DNA of 64,000 bases from CAYFRC01 sp050946115 (lineage in GTDB: Bacteria > Bacillota > Clostridia > Christensenellales > Aristaeellaceae): the NCBI GenBank assembly GCA_050946115.1, contig JBMNUF010000005.1, positions 1 to 64,000 of the forward strand. Direction: 5' to 3'. Both the position numbers and the translations under genes were made by a program. A model generated the notes under the pieces. It was not told where the DNA came from, made no database searches, and saw only the letters and a list, made by a program, of their open reading frames with translations. Positions 1 to 7,919 of this stretch are shown here, one piece after another. Positions within the stretch are counted from its first letter, which is position 1; each line of letters begins with the position of its first letter.

Positions 1-2
1 TG

Positions 3-48
3 CCCCTACCCCACCGTCTTGCCCGGTGGCAAGAGGGTGGGGTAGGGG
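3..48. repeat. Long GC-rich inverted repeat
   Basis: A 21-base arm (3-23) and its complement (28-48) enclose a 4-base loop, with one mismatch. It lies downstream of the second hairpin that follows aspS. There is no T-run on either side, so it is either a transcript-end structure without a classical tail or an intergenic palindrome. Nothing coding is visible between position 1 and the aspS stop. Confidence 0.6.
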
Positions 49-54
49 AACCGC

Positions 55-96
55 AACCCGCCCCCCGCGCGCCTTGCGGCGCGCGGGGGGCGGGTT
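55..96 (-). terminator. Perfect 19-bp hairpin after aspS
   Basis: Arms 55-73 and 78-96 are perfectly complementary around a 4-base loop and are almost entirely G and C. The position, just past the aspS stop codon at 103, suggests transcript termination or 3'-end protection for the hisS-aspS operon. The U-tract of a textbook intrinsic terminator is missing. Confidence 0.6.
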
Positions 97-102
97 GAAG
101 GC

Positions 103-1869
103 TCATTTCTTTTCTTCGCGAACGATTGCGATATGCACATCGTCCAGTTGCTTTTTTTCCACCTCGGAGGGTGCGCCCATCATGAGGTCCTGCGCGTTCT
201 TGTTCATCGGGAAGGGGATGATCTCGCGGATGCTCTCCTCGCCGGCGATCAGCATGACCATGCGATCGACCCCCGGCGCAATGCCGGCATGCGGCGGCGC
301 GCCGTAGCAGAAGGCGTTATACATTGCGGGAAACTTCGCCTTCACGTTCTCCTCGCCCAGACCGACCAGCTCGAACGCCTTGATCATGATCTCGGGATCG
401 TGGTTACGCACCGCGCCGGAGGAAAGCTCCACGCCGTTGCACACGAGGTCGTACTGGAACGCCATGATTTCCAAGGGATCCTTCTGTTCGAGCGCTTCCA
501 GCCCGCCCTGCGGCATGGAGAAGGGGTTGTGGCAGAATTCGAGTGCGCCGCTCTCCTCGCCGATCTCGTACATCGGGAAATCGACGATCCAGCAGAACAG
601 GTACTGCTCCCTATCCATATAATTTTCCACGCTGTTGCCCAAAATCTTGCGGATTACGCCCGCGGTCTTCTGCGCGACGGCCTTTTTCCCCGCACAGAGG
701 AATACGCACTCGCCGCCCGAAAGGTTGAGCGCGCGCTTGACCTCTTCCGCCCGCTCAGCGAGGAATTTTGCGATTCCGCCGGCAAGCGTGCTATCGGGAT
801 TGACCTTGAACCAATAGCATTTCTGCTCCGTCGCGCTCTCCACGTCGGTCACGATCTTGTCGATGGCTTTGCGCGGCTTGTCGAACGCGGGCGCAACGAC
901 CGCTTTCACGACATTGCCCTCGAACGCGGCAAAACCGCAGCCGGAGACCAAATCCGTCACATCGTCCACGACGAGCGAGATGCGGAGGTCGGGCTTGTCC
1001 GAACCGTACTTTTCCATCGCGTCGTTATAGGTAATACGCGTAAACGGCGCGCTGGAGGCGCGGGAATACTTGCCGAATTTCGCGAAAATAGGCGGCAGCA
1101 CGTCCTCCAGGACCGCGAACACGTCCTCCTGCGAGGCAAACGCCATCTCCATGTCCAGCTGGTAGAATTCGCCGGGCGACCTGTCCGCGCGTGCGTCCTC
1201 GTCGCGGAAGCACGGCGCAATCTGGAAATAGCGGTCGAATCCGCTCGTCATCAGAAGCTGCTTAAACTGCTGCGGCGCCTGCGGCAGCGCGTAGAACTTG
1301 CCGGGGTGTATGCGTGAAGGCACCAGATAGTCCCGCGCGCCTTCGGGCGAGGAGCATGTCAAAATCGGCGTCGTAATCTCTAAGAAGCCGTGCTCCGTCA
1401 TGCTGCGGCGAAGCTCCGCGACGACCCTGCTGCGCAGGACGATCTTTTCCTTGACGGCGGGATTGCGCAGGTCGAGATAGCGGTACCTGAGCCGCGCCTC
1501 CTCGCTCGCCTCGCGCGAACGGTTGATCTCAAACGGCAGCTCGTTGTAAATGCAGCGCCCGAGCACCTCGATTCCCTCGGGCACCAATTCGATCTCGCCC
1601 GTCGGGAGTTTTTCGTTTTTGTTGCTGCGCTCGCGCACCATGCCCGTAACGGAAATAGTGGATTCGCAGTTCAGCCCCTTGACAAGCGCCATCAATTCCT
1701 CGTTGTTTTCGATCACGACCTGCGTCGTGCCATAAAAATCGCGCACGACCACGAACGCCAGCGTGCTGCCAACCTCCCGCACGTTTTCCATCCAGCCGAC
1801 GATGGTCGCCCACTCTCCGGCGTTGCCAAGGCGCAATTCTCCACAGGTATGCGTTCTCGATTGGAACAT
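103..1869 (-). CDS. aspS: Aspartyl-tRNA synthetase
   Basis: Class II aminoacyl-tRNA synthetase charging tRNA-Asp in the cytoplasm. The 588-residue length fits the bacterial type with an N-terminal OB-fold anticodon domain (about 1-110), a class II core and the GAD insertion (about 290-400). Visible motifs are ALPQAPQQFKQLLM near 190, FRDEDARADRSPGEF near 215 (motif 2 region) and the C-terminal APGVDRMVMLIAG (motif 3). The ATG at 1869 is chosen over one six codons earlier because a GAGGAGG ribosome site lies just in front of it and the longer frame would overlap the hisS stop. It is the second gene of a two-gene operon 14 bases behind hisS. Bacterial-type AspRS may be discriminating or non-discriminating for tRNA-Asn; this cannot be told here. 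Confidence 0.97.
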   Translation of the reverse strand: MFQSRTHTCGELRLGNAGEWATIVGWMENVREVGSTLAFVVVRDFYGTTQVVIENNEELMALVKGLNCESTISVTGMVRERSNKNEKLPTGEIELVPEGIEVLGRCIYNELPFEINRSREASEEARLRYRYLDLRNPAVKEKIVLRSRVVAELRRSMTEHGFLEITTPILTCSSPEGARDYLVPSRIHPGKFYALPQAPQQFKQLLMTSGFDRYFQIAPCFRDEDARADRSPGEFYQLDMEMAFASQEDVFAVLEDVLPPIFAKFGKYSRASSAPFTRITYNDAMEKYGSDKPDLRISLVVDDVTDLVSGCGFAAFEGNVVKAVVAPAFDKPRKAIDKIVTDVESATEQKCYWFKVNPDSTLAGGIAKFLAERAEEVKRALNLSGGECVFLCAGKKAVAQKTAGVIRKILGNSVENYMDREQYLFCWIVDFPMYEIGEESGALEFCHNPFSMPQGGLEALEQKDPLEIMAFQYDLVCNGVELSSGAVRNHDPEIMIKAFELVGLGEENVKAKFPAMYNAFCYGAPPHAGIAPGVDRMVMLIAGEESIREIIPFPMNKNAQDLMMGAPSEVEKKQLDDVHIAIVREEKK

Positions 1870-1883
1870 AGACTTTCTCCTCC

Positions 1884-3143
1884 TCAACCCTTCTTGACGC
1901 GGGAAACGATTTTGCCCCTCGGGACGATCTCTTCCTCGCCGGTTTCCATATTGCGCAGCTTGACGACGCCCTGTGCCAATTCATCCCCCGCGACGATGAG
2001 CACGGTTTTGACGCCCAACTTGTTGCAGTACTTGAATTGCGCCTTGAGCGACCTCGCCGCGTGGTCCAAATCGCACGATATGCCGCTTTCGCGCAGTTCG
2101 CGCACGATTTTCGAGCCCTCGATGCGCGCCTCTTCGCCCAGCGTGCAGACGAACGCCTCGTACAGCGATTTTTCCTCTTCCCGAATCCCGCGCATGTCCT
2201 GCGTCATCAGGATTCGCTCCACGCCCATGCCGAAGCCGATGCCGTACGTCGGCGCGCCGCCGAGCTGCTCTACGAGCCCGTCGTACCGCCCGCCGCCGCA
2301 AACGGTCAGCTTGCCGCCGGGCGTATCGGCGATGATTTCAAACACGGTTTTCGTGTAATAATCCAGCCCACGCACGATCCGCGGGTCCACCGCGTATTGC
2401 AGCCCCAGCGCGTCGAGGTGCGCCTTCAGCGAATCGAAGTGCCTTTGGCAGTCGTCGCACAGGCAGTCGACCGTCTCCGGCGCGCCTTCGAGCTGTGCCT
2501 GGCAGGAAGGCTCCTTGCAGTCCAAAATCCGCAGCGGGTTCCTCTCAAACCGCTCGCGGCACGCCCCGCACAGGCTCGGGAGCTTCGGCTCCAGAAATTC
2601 CTTCAGTTTTGCGTTATAGGTCTTTCTGCATACGGGGCAGCCGATGGAGTTGATGGAAAGCCGCAATCCGTCGATGCCGTTTTTCAGCAATACGTCCGTC
2701 GCGAGGCGGATGACCTCCGCGTCGAGCGAGGCGTCCTTGCCGCCGAACACCTCCACGCCCAACTGATGGTGCTCCCGCAGCCTTCCGGACTGCGGTTTTT
2801 CGTATCGGAACACGGGAGTCGAGATATAGTACAGCTTTACCGGCAGCGCCTCCGCGAACAGGTGCGCCTGCAAAGCCGCGCGCACCGCGCCCGCCGTTCC
2901 CTCGGGCTTGAGCGTTATGGAGCGCCCGCCCTTGTCGAGAAATGTATACATTTCCTTTTGCACGACGTCGGTCGTGTCGCCCACGCCGCGCTGAAACAGC
3001 TCCGTATGCTCGAATACGGGCGTTCGGATCTCGCGATAGCCTGCCAGCGCGCACACGTCGCGCATGTTTTGTTCGATTTTCTGCCACCTGCCGCTGTCCT
3101 GCGGGAGCACGTCCTGTGTGCCCTTTGGCGCCTGTATCAGCAA
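1884..3143 (-). CDS. hisS: Histidyl-tRNA synthetase
   Basis: Class II synthetase for tRNA-His, 419 residues, typical bacterial length. Seen in the sequence: the N-terminal APKGTQDVLP, motif 2 VFRYEKPQSGRLREHHQ near 111-126, the histidine-A signatures RGLDYYTKTVFE and GGGRYDGLVEQLGG, motif 3 GFGMGVERIL, and a C-terminal anticodon-binding domain from about 325. Four CxxC-like pairs in the 170-230 insertion suggest a small metal-binding insert. It is the first gene of the hisS-aspS operon, read from a good sigma-A-type promoter immediately upstream (3180-3209). The pairing hisS-aspS is common in Bacillota. Confidence 0.97.
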   Translation of the reverse strand: MLIQAPKGTQDVLPQDSGRWQKIEQNMRDVCALAGYREIRTPVFEHTELFQRGVGDTTDVVQKEMYTFLDKGGRSITLKPEGTAGAVRAALQAHLFAEALPVKLYYISTPVFRYEKPQSGRLREHHQLGVEVFGGKDASLDAEVIRLATDVLLKNGIDGLRLSINSIGCPVCRKTYNAKLKEFLEPKLPSLCGACRERFERNPLRILDCKEPSCQAQLEGAPETVDCLCDDCQRHFDSLKAHLDALGLQYAVDPRIVRGLDYYTKTVFEIIADTPGGKLTVCGGGRYDGLVEQLGGAPTYGIGFGMGVERILMTQDMRGIREEEKSLYEAFVCTLGEEARIEGSKIVRELRESGISCDLDHAARSLKAQFKYCNKLGVKTVLIVAGDELAQGVVKLRNMETGEEEIVPRGKIVSRVKKG

Positions 3144-3179
3144 GATAAACCCTCCTCAGTGGATACGCATCCTTCGCAA

Positions 3180-3209
3180 ATTATACTATGCCGCACAAAG
3201 TGTTGTCAA
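3180..3209 (-). promoter_or_regulatory. Promoter of hisS-aspS
   Basis: Consensus TTGACA (3209-3204) and TATAAT (3185-3180) on the minus strand are separated by 18 bases and lie about 40 bases before the hisS start. Both hexamers match the sigma-A consensus exactly. Confidence 0.85.
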
Positions 3210-3255
3210 GCGCGTTTCCATGAAGCATATAAAGGTACGAAAAAATTCGCTCCTC

Positions 3256-3284
3256 TTGCCAACGGCGCGGGAACGGTGTACAAT
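3256..3284 (+). promoter_or_regulatory. Promoter of the FAD oxidoreductase gene
   Basis: TTGCCA (3256-3261) and TACAAT (3279-3284) with a 17-base spacer, 33 bases before the start codon at 3317. It faces away from the hisS promoter. Confidence 0.75.
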
Positions 3285-3316
3285 GGTGTCAGAACCGTTA
3301 GGGAGGGATTGCTATC

Positions 3317-4597
3317 ATGAGCGTATCCGAATACACAGATAGGAAATGGAACCTTATCGTGGTGGGCGGCGGCATGACCGGCGTGGCGGCGGCCGTCGCG
3401 GCGCGCAGATTGGGGCTCGACGTATTGATTCTCGAAAAGGCGGGCTTTCTGGGCGGAGCCGCAGCGACGTGCCTGATCAACCCGTTCATGCCCTTCGCCA
3501 CCGAGGTCGACGGCAAGCGGTTCGACCTGTCGCGCGGCTTTTTCACGGAACTCCGCCGCATCCTGCGCGAAACCGACGGCTTCGTGGGCGGCGACGAATA
3601 CAACACGACGCTGCACGAGGAGTATATCAAGATCGCGCTGGACCGCCTGGTCGTGAAAGAAGACATCGCCGTATTGTATCACGCCATGCTGAGCGGCGTC
3701 GAAAAGGAGGGCGAAACCATTTTGCGCGTCAAAATGGCGACCAAGGCGGGGGAACTGTCGTTTGCCGCCGATATCTTCATCGATTGCACCGGCGATGCCG
3801 ATCTCGCGATGCTGGCAGGCTGCCCCTTCCGCCTTGGGCGCGAGGACGGCCTCTGCCAGCCCATGACGCTGTGCTTCCGCATCGCCAATGTGGATCTCCC
3901 CACGTATCGCAAGAATTACAGGCTCATGCAGGAGCTCTACAAACAGCATCAGGCCGAAGGAAAGATCAAGAACCCGCGCGAGGACGTGCTCGTATTCTAT
4001 ACGCAGGTGGACGGCATGCTGCACTTCAACACCACCCGCGTCGTAAAGCACAACCCGACCGACCCTTTGGACGTGACCCGAGCCGAGATGATCGCCCGCG
4101 AACAGATGCTCGAGATGTACACCTTCCTGCGCGACAACATCCCCGGCTTTGAAAAATCGCAGCTCCTGTACTCCGCTTCCGAAATCGGCGTGCGAGAGAG
4201 CCGCATGATCGAGGGCGAATACGTGCTCAACGAAGAAGACCTCAAAAACTGCGTAGCCTTTGAAGATGCCATCGCCGCGGGCAATTACGACATAGACATT
4301 CACAACCCCGACGGCAGCGGCACCAGCCACTACTTTTTCCCGAAGGGCACATGGTACACGATCCCCTATCGCTCGCTCTTGCCGAAGGACGCGGATAACC
4401 TGTTGGTCGCGGGGCGCTGCATATCCGCCACGCATGCGGCGCAGGCGTCCATCCGCATCATGCCCATCGTCACCACCTTGGGCGAGGCGGCGGGCGTCGC
4501 GGCAGCGATCGCCAAAAAGAGCGGCGTCAAAGTAAAGCAGGTGGATGTAAAGGCGCTTAGGCAGCAGCTTCTTTCACAAGGCGCCTTTATCGGCTAA
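3317..4597 (+). CDS. FAD-dependent oxidoreductase
   Basis: The 426-residue protein opens with a dinucleotide-binding Rossmann motif, VVGGGMTGVAAAVAARRLG at about 15-33, followed by the acidic strand end LILEKAGFLGG. A second FAD signature DADNLLVAGRCIS occurs near 360 and a TLGEAAGVAAAIA helix near 390. This layout belongs to the FAD-dependent oxidoreductases of the fumarate-reductase/succinate-dehydrogenase-like superfamily (Pfam FAD_oxidored); substrates of these proteins are mostly unknown. No signal peptide is present, so it is cytoplasmic. Start codon ATG is preceded by GGGAGGG. It is a single-gene unit with its own promoter. Its stop codon abuts a recombination scar. Confidence 0.82.
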   Translation: MSVSEYTDRKWNLIVVGGGMTGVAAAVAARRLGLDVLILEKAGFLGGAAATCLINPFMPFATEVDGKRFDLSRGFFTELRRILRETDGFVGGDEYNTTLHEEYIKIALDRLVVKEDIAVLYHAMLSGVEKEGETILRVKMATKAGELSFAADIFIDCTGDADLAMLAGCPFRLGREDGLCQPMTLCFRIANVDLPTYRKNYRLMQELYKQHQAEGKIKNPREDVLVFYTQVDGMLHFNTTRVVKHNPTDPLDVTRAEMIAREQMLEMYTFLRDNIPGFEKSQLLYSASEIGVRESRMIEGEYVLNEEDLKNCVAFEDAIAAGNYDIDIHNPDGSGTSHYFFPKGTWYTIPYRSLLPKDADNLLVAGRCISATHAAQASIRIMPIVTTLGEAAGVAAAIAKKSGVKVKQVDVKALRQQLLSQGAFIG

Positions 4598-4628
4598 ATG
4601 ATTTGAGGTCGATGGCAATATAGACCAT
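4587..4628 (-). pseudogene. Decapitated Y-family DNA polymerase start
   Basis: On the minus strand a ribosome site AAAGGAG is followed at proper distance by an ATG and the codons for MVYIAIDLKSFSR, then a stop. The stretch YIAIDLKSF is the hallmark N-terminus of UmuC/ImpB-type translesion polymerases, where the Asp binds a catalytic metal and the sequence normally continues YASVE. Here it breaks right after Ser-Phe and runs into the tail of the oxidoreductase gene. I read it as the 5' remnant of a polymerase gene removed by recombination. The match is short, so chance resemblance is possible, but the ribosome site in register supports it. Confidence 0.55.
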
Positions 4629-4781
4629 GCTGTACTCCTTTCCAAGGCGATATTGCAGCTGGTTTAATCCTTATTCCCGAGCCCGTGCTTGTCATGGCGG
4701 TACCAGCACTCCGTTGACGATATCATTTGTTAATAAAATAAAGGAGCCAAGCCTATAATTATAAAATTATCAACAAAAGCT

Positions 4782-4809
4782 TTGAGCGTCTGCGATTTTA
4801 TGTTATAAT
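4782..4809 (+). promoter_or_regulatory. Candidate promoter upstream of the exonuclease
   Basis: TTGAGC (4782-4787) and a perfect TATAAT (4804-4809) with a 16-base spacer. It would give an untranslated leader of nearly 400 bases before the start at 5196, which is long, so another unseen promoter is possible. Confidence 0.4.
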
Positions 4810-5085
4810 AAAGTGCTTGGTTGGTAAACTGGTGTATTCGGAGATTGTACATCCCTTGAATGGCGGAGAGAGGCAAACCGAAGGAAGCGAGGGCGGTATA
4901 ATGTAACGAACCTGTTGGACGCGGGAAGTTGGCAGTCATAGCGGTAAGTGGGCAGTTTGACGATAGAACAAGCAAGGCACCTTATTTTGGTCATACCCGA
5001 AAACTGCTATTCTCGTACCCGATACTTGAGAATCCATGTCTAATGGCTCTTCTGAAATGAATCATTGAGGACGAAAACCACGTGA

Positions 5086-5178
5086 ATCAGTATATGCGGA
5101 TTTCAGTCCGACGAACCGGGCATCAAAAAGATCAGCGAAGCCGAATTCCAAGAATTGATTGGCCGACACATGAAATAG
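5086..5178 (+). pseudogene. Possible C-terminal gene remnant
   Basis: One frame reads, without interruption to a stop, a helical charged peptide ending GIKKISEAEFQELIGRHMK. The amino-acid mix looks like a genuine protein C-terminus, but no start or upstream coding extends it past the stop at 5083. It sits directly before the exonuclease ribosome site. The parent family is not recognised. Confidence 0.25.
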
Positions 5179-5195
5179 AAAGAGGAGGGTTTTCC

Positions 5196-6506
5196 ATGGA
5201 AAACGATTGTGTTATCAAAAGGTGCGTTGTCTGCGGAGCATATTCGGAGGACTGTATCTGTCCTTCATGTCTCATAGGGACGGATGTTGAGGCTCTGTGC
5301 CATAAAATCCTGGCATTCAAACCCGGTACAGGCGAAAATCCTCTGTGGGAGGAGATGGCTGCATCTCTTGACAATCCCTATGCGCTGCGCGACAGCGTCA
5401 TAAACCTCAGCCGATTCCTTCCATTCCCCAGAGATGAGTATATCCGTTTTTTGTGCAGCGCGTCTTTCGGCTTAATTCCCGTCAAGGATAAAAGAAGCCT
5501 TTTCTATGAGGAGTGCAGGAGGCTGCTCGATCTTGAGGGAATAAGCAATGAAGAGAAGATAATGATGCGCACCAGAATGCTGGGGACTTATCTGGCGGAC
5601 TATATGTACGATGAAGCTGAAGAGGAGGCGGTCTTGCTGGCAGAAAATGACTCCCTGACAGAATGGGAAATGTGCGTACTGGGCGATTATTATATCAAAA
5701 CAAGGCGGTATGACAAGGCTGGTGCCGTTCTCGAGGCTGCCCATGAAGCATATCCCCAGTCAATCGAAGTCGTACAACTGCTGGAAGACAGGGACAGGCG
5801 TATGGATCCTTCTCCGTCGGGCAAAAAGGAATATATGCCCGCTCCGAAAGAGGGAAAGGAAAAGTATGCTGCGTTTATGAGGCGTTTGGGCATCACTGTG
5901 CATGTCGTACATAGGGACGTACCGAAGCCCATTGCCAGGGAGGAGTATCCTCAGCCCAACGTCACATATGAGACGGACTTTGACAGCTTCACAGCGTTCG
6001 ACCTTGAAACCACAGGATTCAGTTCGACAAAAGACAGCATCATCGAGATTGGTGCCGTAAAAGTGGTCAGGGGAGAAATCGTCGGGACCTTTCAGGAGTT
6101 TGTCAAGCCGTACAGGTCGTATGTCGGCGAACAAATTACTCAGAAGACGGGGATATATCCGTCGGATGTGGAAAATGCCCGCGAAATGTGGGAAGTTGTT
6201 CCTGATTTCATGAAATTCGCCGGCAGTGATGTACTGCTTGGCTTTAACTGCAACGGCTTCGACAGCCATTTTATGGTTCGTGCAGGGAGGTACAGTCATA
6301 TCATAATTGATAACAAGTATTTTGATGTTATGTTGTACGCCGACCGATTCAAGCACAAATTTGACTTGACGTGCAGAAAGGTGTCTCTGAAAGATATATC
6401 CGAAGCTCTTCAAATCGAAAATCCGCAGGCTCACAGGGCACTGGCCGATGCAATAACAACGGCAAGGGTATATCTGAAACTGAAGGAAATGGAATCCGCG
6501 AAATAA
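5196..6506 (+). CDS. DEDDh 3'-5' exonuclease with cysteine-rich N-terminus
   Basis: The C-terminal third (about 265-430) is a DnaQ/PolC-epsilon-type exonuclease: Exo I FTAFDLETTGF with the metal-binding Asp and Glu, Exo II LLGFNCNGFDSHFM, and Exo III HRALADAITTARVYL with the His and Asp of the DEDDh class. The first 25 residues hold five cysteines (CVVCGAYSEDCICPSC), a likely zinc ribbon, followed by about 230 helical residues without a known family. The start ATG at 5196 is chosen because AGGAGGG precedes it; an earlier in-frame GTG at 5082 lacks a ribosome site. Codon use is AT-richer than in the neighbours, and the gene lies beside a polymerase remnant, both pointing to horizontal acquisition. 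A role in DNA repair or in trimming nucleic acid is inferred only from the nuclease domain. Confidence 0.8.
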   Translation: MENDCVIKRCVVCGAYSEDCICPSCLIGTDVEALCHKILAFKPGTGENPLWEEMAASLDNPYALRDSVINLSRFLPFPRDEYIRFLCSASFGLIPVKDKRSLFYEECRRLLDLEGISNEEKIMMRTRMLGTYLADYMYDEAEEEAVLLAENDSLTEWEMCVLGDYYIKTRRYDKAGAVLEAAHEAYPQSIEVVQLLEDRDRRMDPSPSGKKEYMPAPKEGKEKYAAFMRRLGITVHVVHRDVPKPIAREEYPQPNVTYETDFDSFTAFDLETTGFSSTKDSIIEIGAVKVVRGEIVGTFQEFVKPYRSYVGEQITQKTGIYPSDVENAREMWEVVPDFMKFAGSDVLLGFNCNGFDSHFMVRAGRYSHIIIDNKYFDVMLYADRFKHKFDLTCRKVSLKDISEALQIENPQAHRALADAITTARVYLKLKEMESAK

Positions 6507-6516
6507 ATAGGAACGG

Positions 6517-6548
6517 CAAACCCCGCGTCGAAACCGGCGCGGGGTTTG
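6517..6548. terminator. Bidirectional hairpin between convergent genes
   Basis: Arms 6517-6527 and 6538-6548 are perfectly complementary (11 bp, 10-base loop). It sits between the convergent exonuclease and HtrA-type protease genes and can serve both. T-runs are weak. Confidence 0.65.
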
Positions 6549-6561
6549 AAGAGGGAAGTCG

Positions 6562-7713
6562 TTATTCGCTCATTTCGAGGGTGACGGTGATCGTCAGCGT
6601 CTCGTAGGTGGACTTCGGCTGCCTGAACCTGCCGCCGAACGGGTTGTTGTAACCGCCGGACGAATCCGTGCCCATGATGGCATCGAGGTTGCTGTAGCGC
6701 ACGATGGTGAGGGTGACGGTGTCGCCCGCAGCGTGCTTGTCGAGCTCTGTCATGAGATCGCGCAGCGTCTTCACGCGCAGGCCGTTGATCTCGGTGATGA
6801 AGTCGTACTGCTTTACGCCCGCTGCTTCCGCAGGGCTGCCTTCGTTGACGGTGTATATGCAGATGCTGGCGGGGGGATAGTTCGCCATCGGCTCGTCCGG
6901 GCCGTCGAATTCCGCGACGATGACGCCCATCTGCGGGCGGCGCACCTTGCCGTACTCGATGATTTCGAGTGCGAGCGGGTACACCGTATCGATCGGGAGC
7001 GCGAAGCCCAGCCCCTCAAAGGAGACGGACGAGTACACGCTGCCTGCGTACTTTAGGGTGTTGATGCCGATGAGGTTACCGTTCACGTCGAACAGGCCGC
7101 CGCCGCTGTTTCCGCTGTTGATCGGCGCGTCGTGCTGGATGTAGGAGACGCGCGCGGAATCGACTTCGCGCTCCAGCGCGGAAACGATGCCGCTGGTGAC
7201 GGTGTTGGCGAGCACCTCGCCGCCGGGGTTGCCGATCGCGATGACGGTGGAGCCGACGGGAAGCGCGGACGATCCGATCGTGACGGGCGTAAGGTCGCTG
7301 TTTTCGCACTTGAGCACTGCGATGTCGGTGGATTCGTCGCCGCCGATCAGGGTCGCGCTCTCCTTTTCGCCGGAGGGCAGGAGAATCTGGTAGGAGTTTC
7401 CGTCTTTAATCACGTGGTAGTTGGTCAGCACGTAGCCGCCCTCGGCGATTGCGACGCCCGAGCCCTGCGACACGGCGGTCTCCGTCGTCGTGCGGCTGGA
7501 CTGGTTCCACATTTCGGTGTTCGTGATGACGCCGACGACGCTGTTCGCGGTTTTTTGCGCGACGTAGATCGCGGGGTTGGTGTCGACGATCACATTGGTT
7601 TCCTCGGCGACAGTCGTACCGTTAAAGAACAGCGCGCCCAGCGCGAGGCAGAGTGCCAGGGATACGATTGCCAAAATTCGGTTCTTGTTGATGCGTTTTT
7701 CGTGTTTCCTCAT
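6562..7713 (-). CDS. HtrA/DegP-type membrane serine protease
   Basis: 383-residue envelope protease that degrades or processes misfolded extracytoplasmic proteins. An uncleaved signal anchor (about 9-30) is followed by a trypsin-like domain whose triad is visible as His in LTNYHVIKDG, Asp in DESTDIAVLK and Ser in NSGNSGGGLFD. One PDZ domain follows (about 275-365, with EGSPAEAAGVKQYDFI). The ATG at 7713 is preceded by GGAGGTGA; a longer open frame upstream has no ribosome site. The acidic/aromatic C-terminus TLTITVTLEMSE ends shortly after the PDZ domain. The gene stands alone and is divergent from azlC. Confidence 0.93.
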   Translation of the reverse strand: MRKHEKRINKNRILAIVSLALCLALGALFFNGTTVAEETNVIVDTNPAIYVAQKTANSVVGVITNTEMWNQSSRTTTETAVSQGSGVAIAEGGYVLTNYHVIKDGNSYQILLPSGEKESATLIGGDESTDIAVLKCENSDLTPVTIGSSALPVGSTVIAIGNPGGEVLANTVTSGIVSALEREVDSARVSYIQHDAPINSGNSGGGLFDVNGNLIGINTLKYAGSVYSSVSFEGLGFALPIDTVYPLALEIIEYGKVRRPQMGVIVAEFDGPDEPMANYPPASICIYTVNEGSPAEAAGVKQYDFITEINGLRVKTLRDLMTELDKHAAGDTVTLTIVRYSNLDAIMGTDSSGGYNNPFGGRFRQPKSTYETLTITVTLEMSE

Positions 7714-7853
7714 GGGGAACTCACCTCCGTTTTTCTTTCTGTCTATATCATAGCAGAGGATTTCCGCATTTCTGTGAACGAAGTTTGAACAGTGCCCCGG
7801 AAATATGTTTATTTTTTGTAAACAACCCGTCTTGCCGCTCCACAAAACTTTGC

Positions 7854-7883
7854 TTGACGCGCGAAAAGCCCTGCGCGTATAAT
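7854..7883 (+). promoter_or_regulatory. Promoter of azlCD
   Basis: TTGACG (7854-7859) and TATAAT (7878-7883) with an 18-base spacer, 37 bases before the azlC start. Confidence 0.8.
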
Positions 7884-7919
7884 ACAACGTGAGTATTTCC
7901 GAAAAAGGAGGAAACTGCG

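Larger units (their letters stand above)
4629..5195. other. Non-coding junction region
   Basis: About 570 bases without a convincing complete gene. It is clearly richer in A and T than its surroundings. It contains a candidate promoter (4782-4809) pointing at the exonuclease gene, an 81-codon minus-strand open frame (4730-4975) with no ribosome site, and a short stretch just before the exonuclease (5086-5178) that reads like the C-terminus of a lost gene. The flanking decapitated polymerase start suggests the region is a leftover of mobile or rearranged DNA. Confidence 0.5.

Noticed and set aside
4730..4975. Minus-strand 81-codon open frame as a gene
   Set aside because: No ribosome site, unusual composition, and it spans the candidate promoter of the exonuclease.
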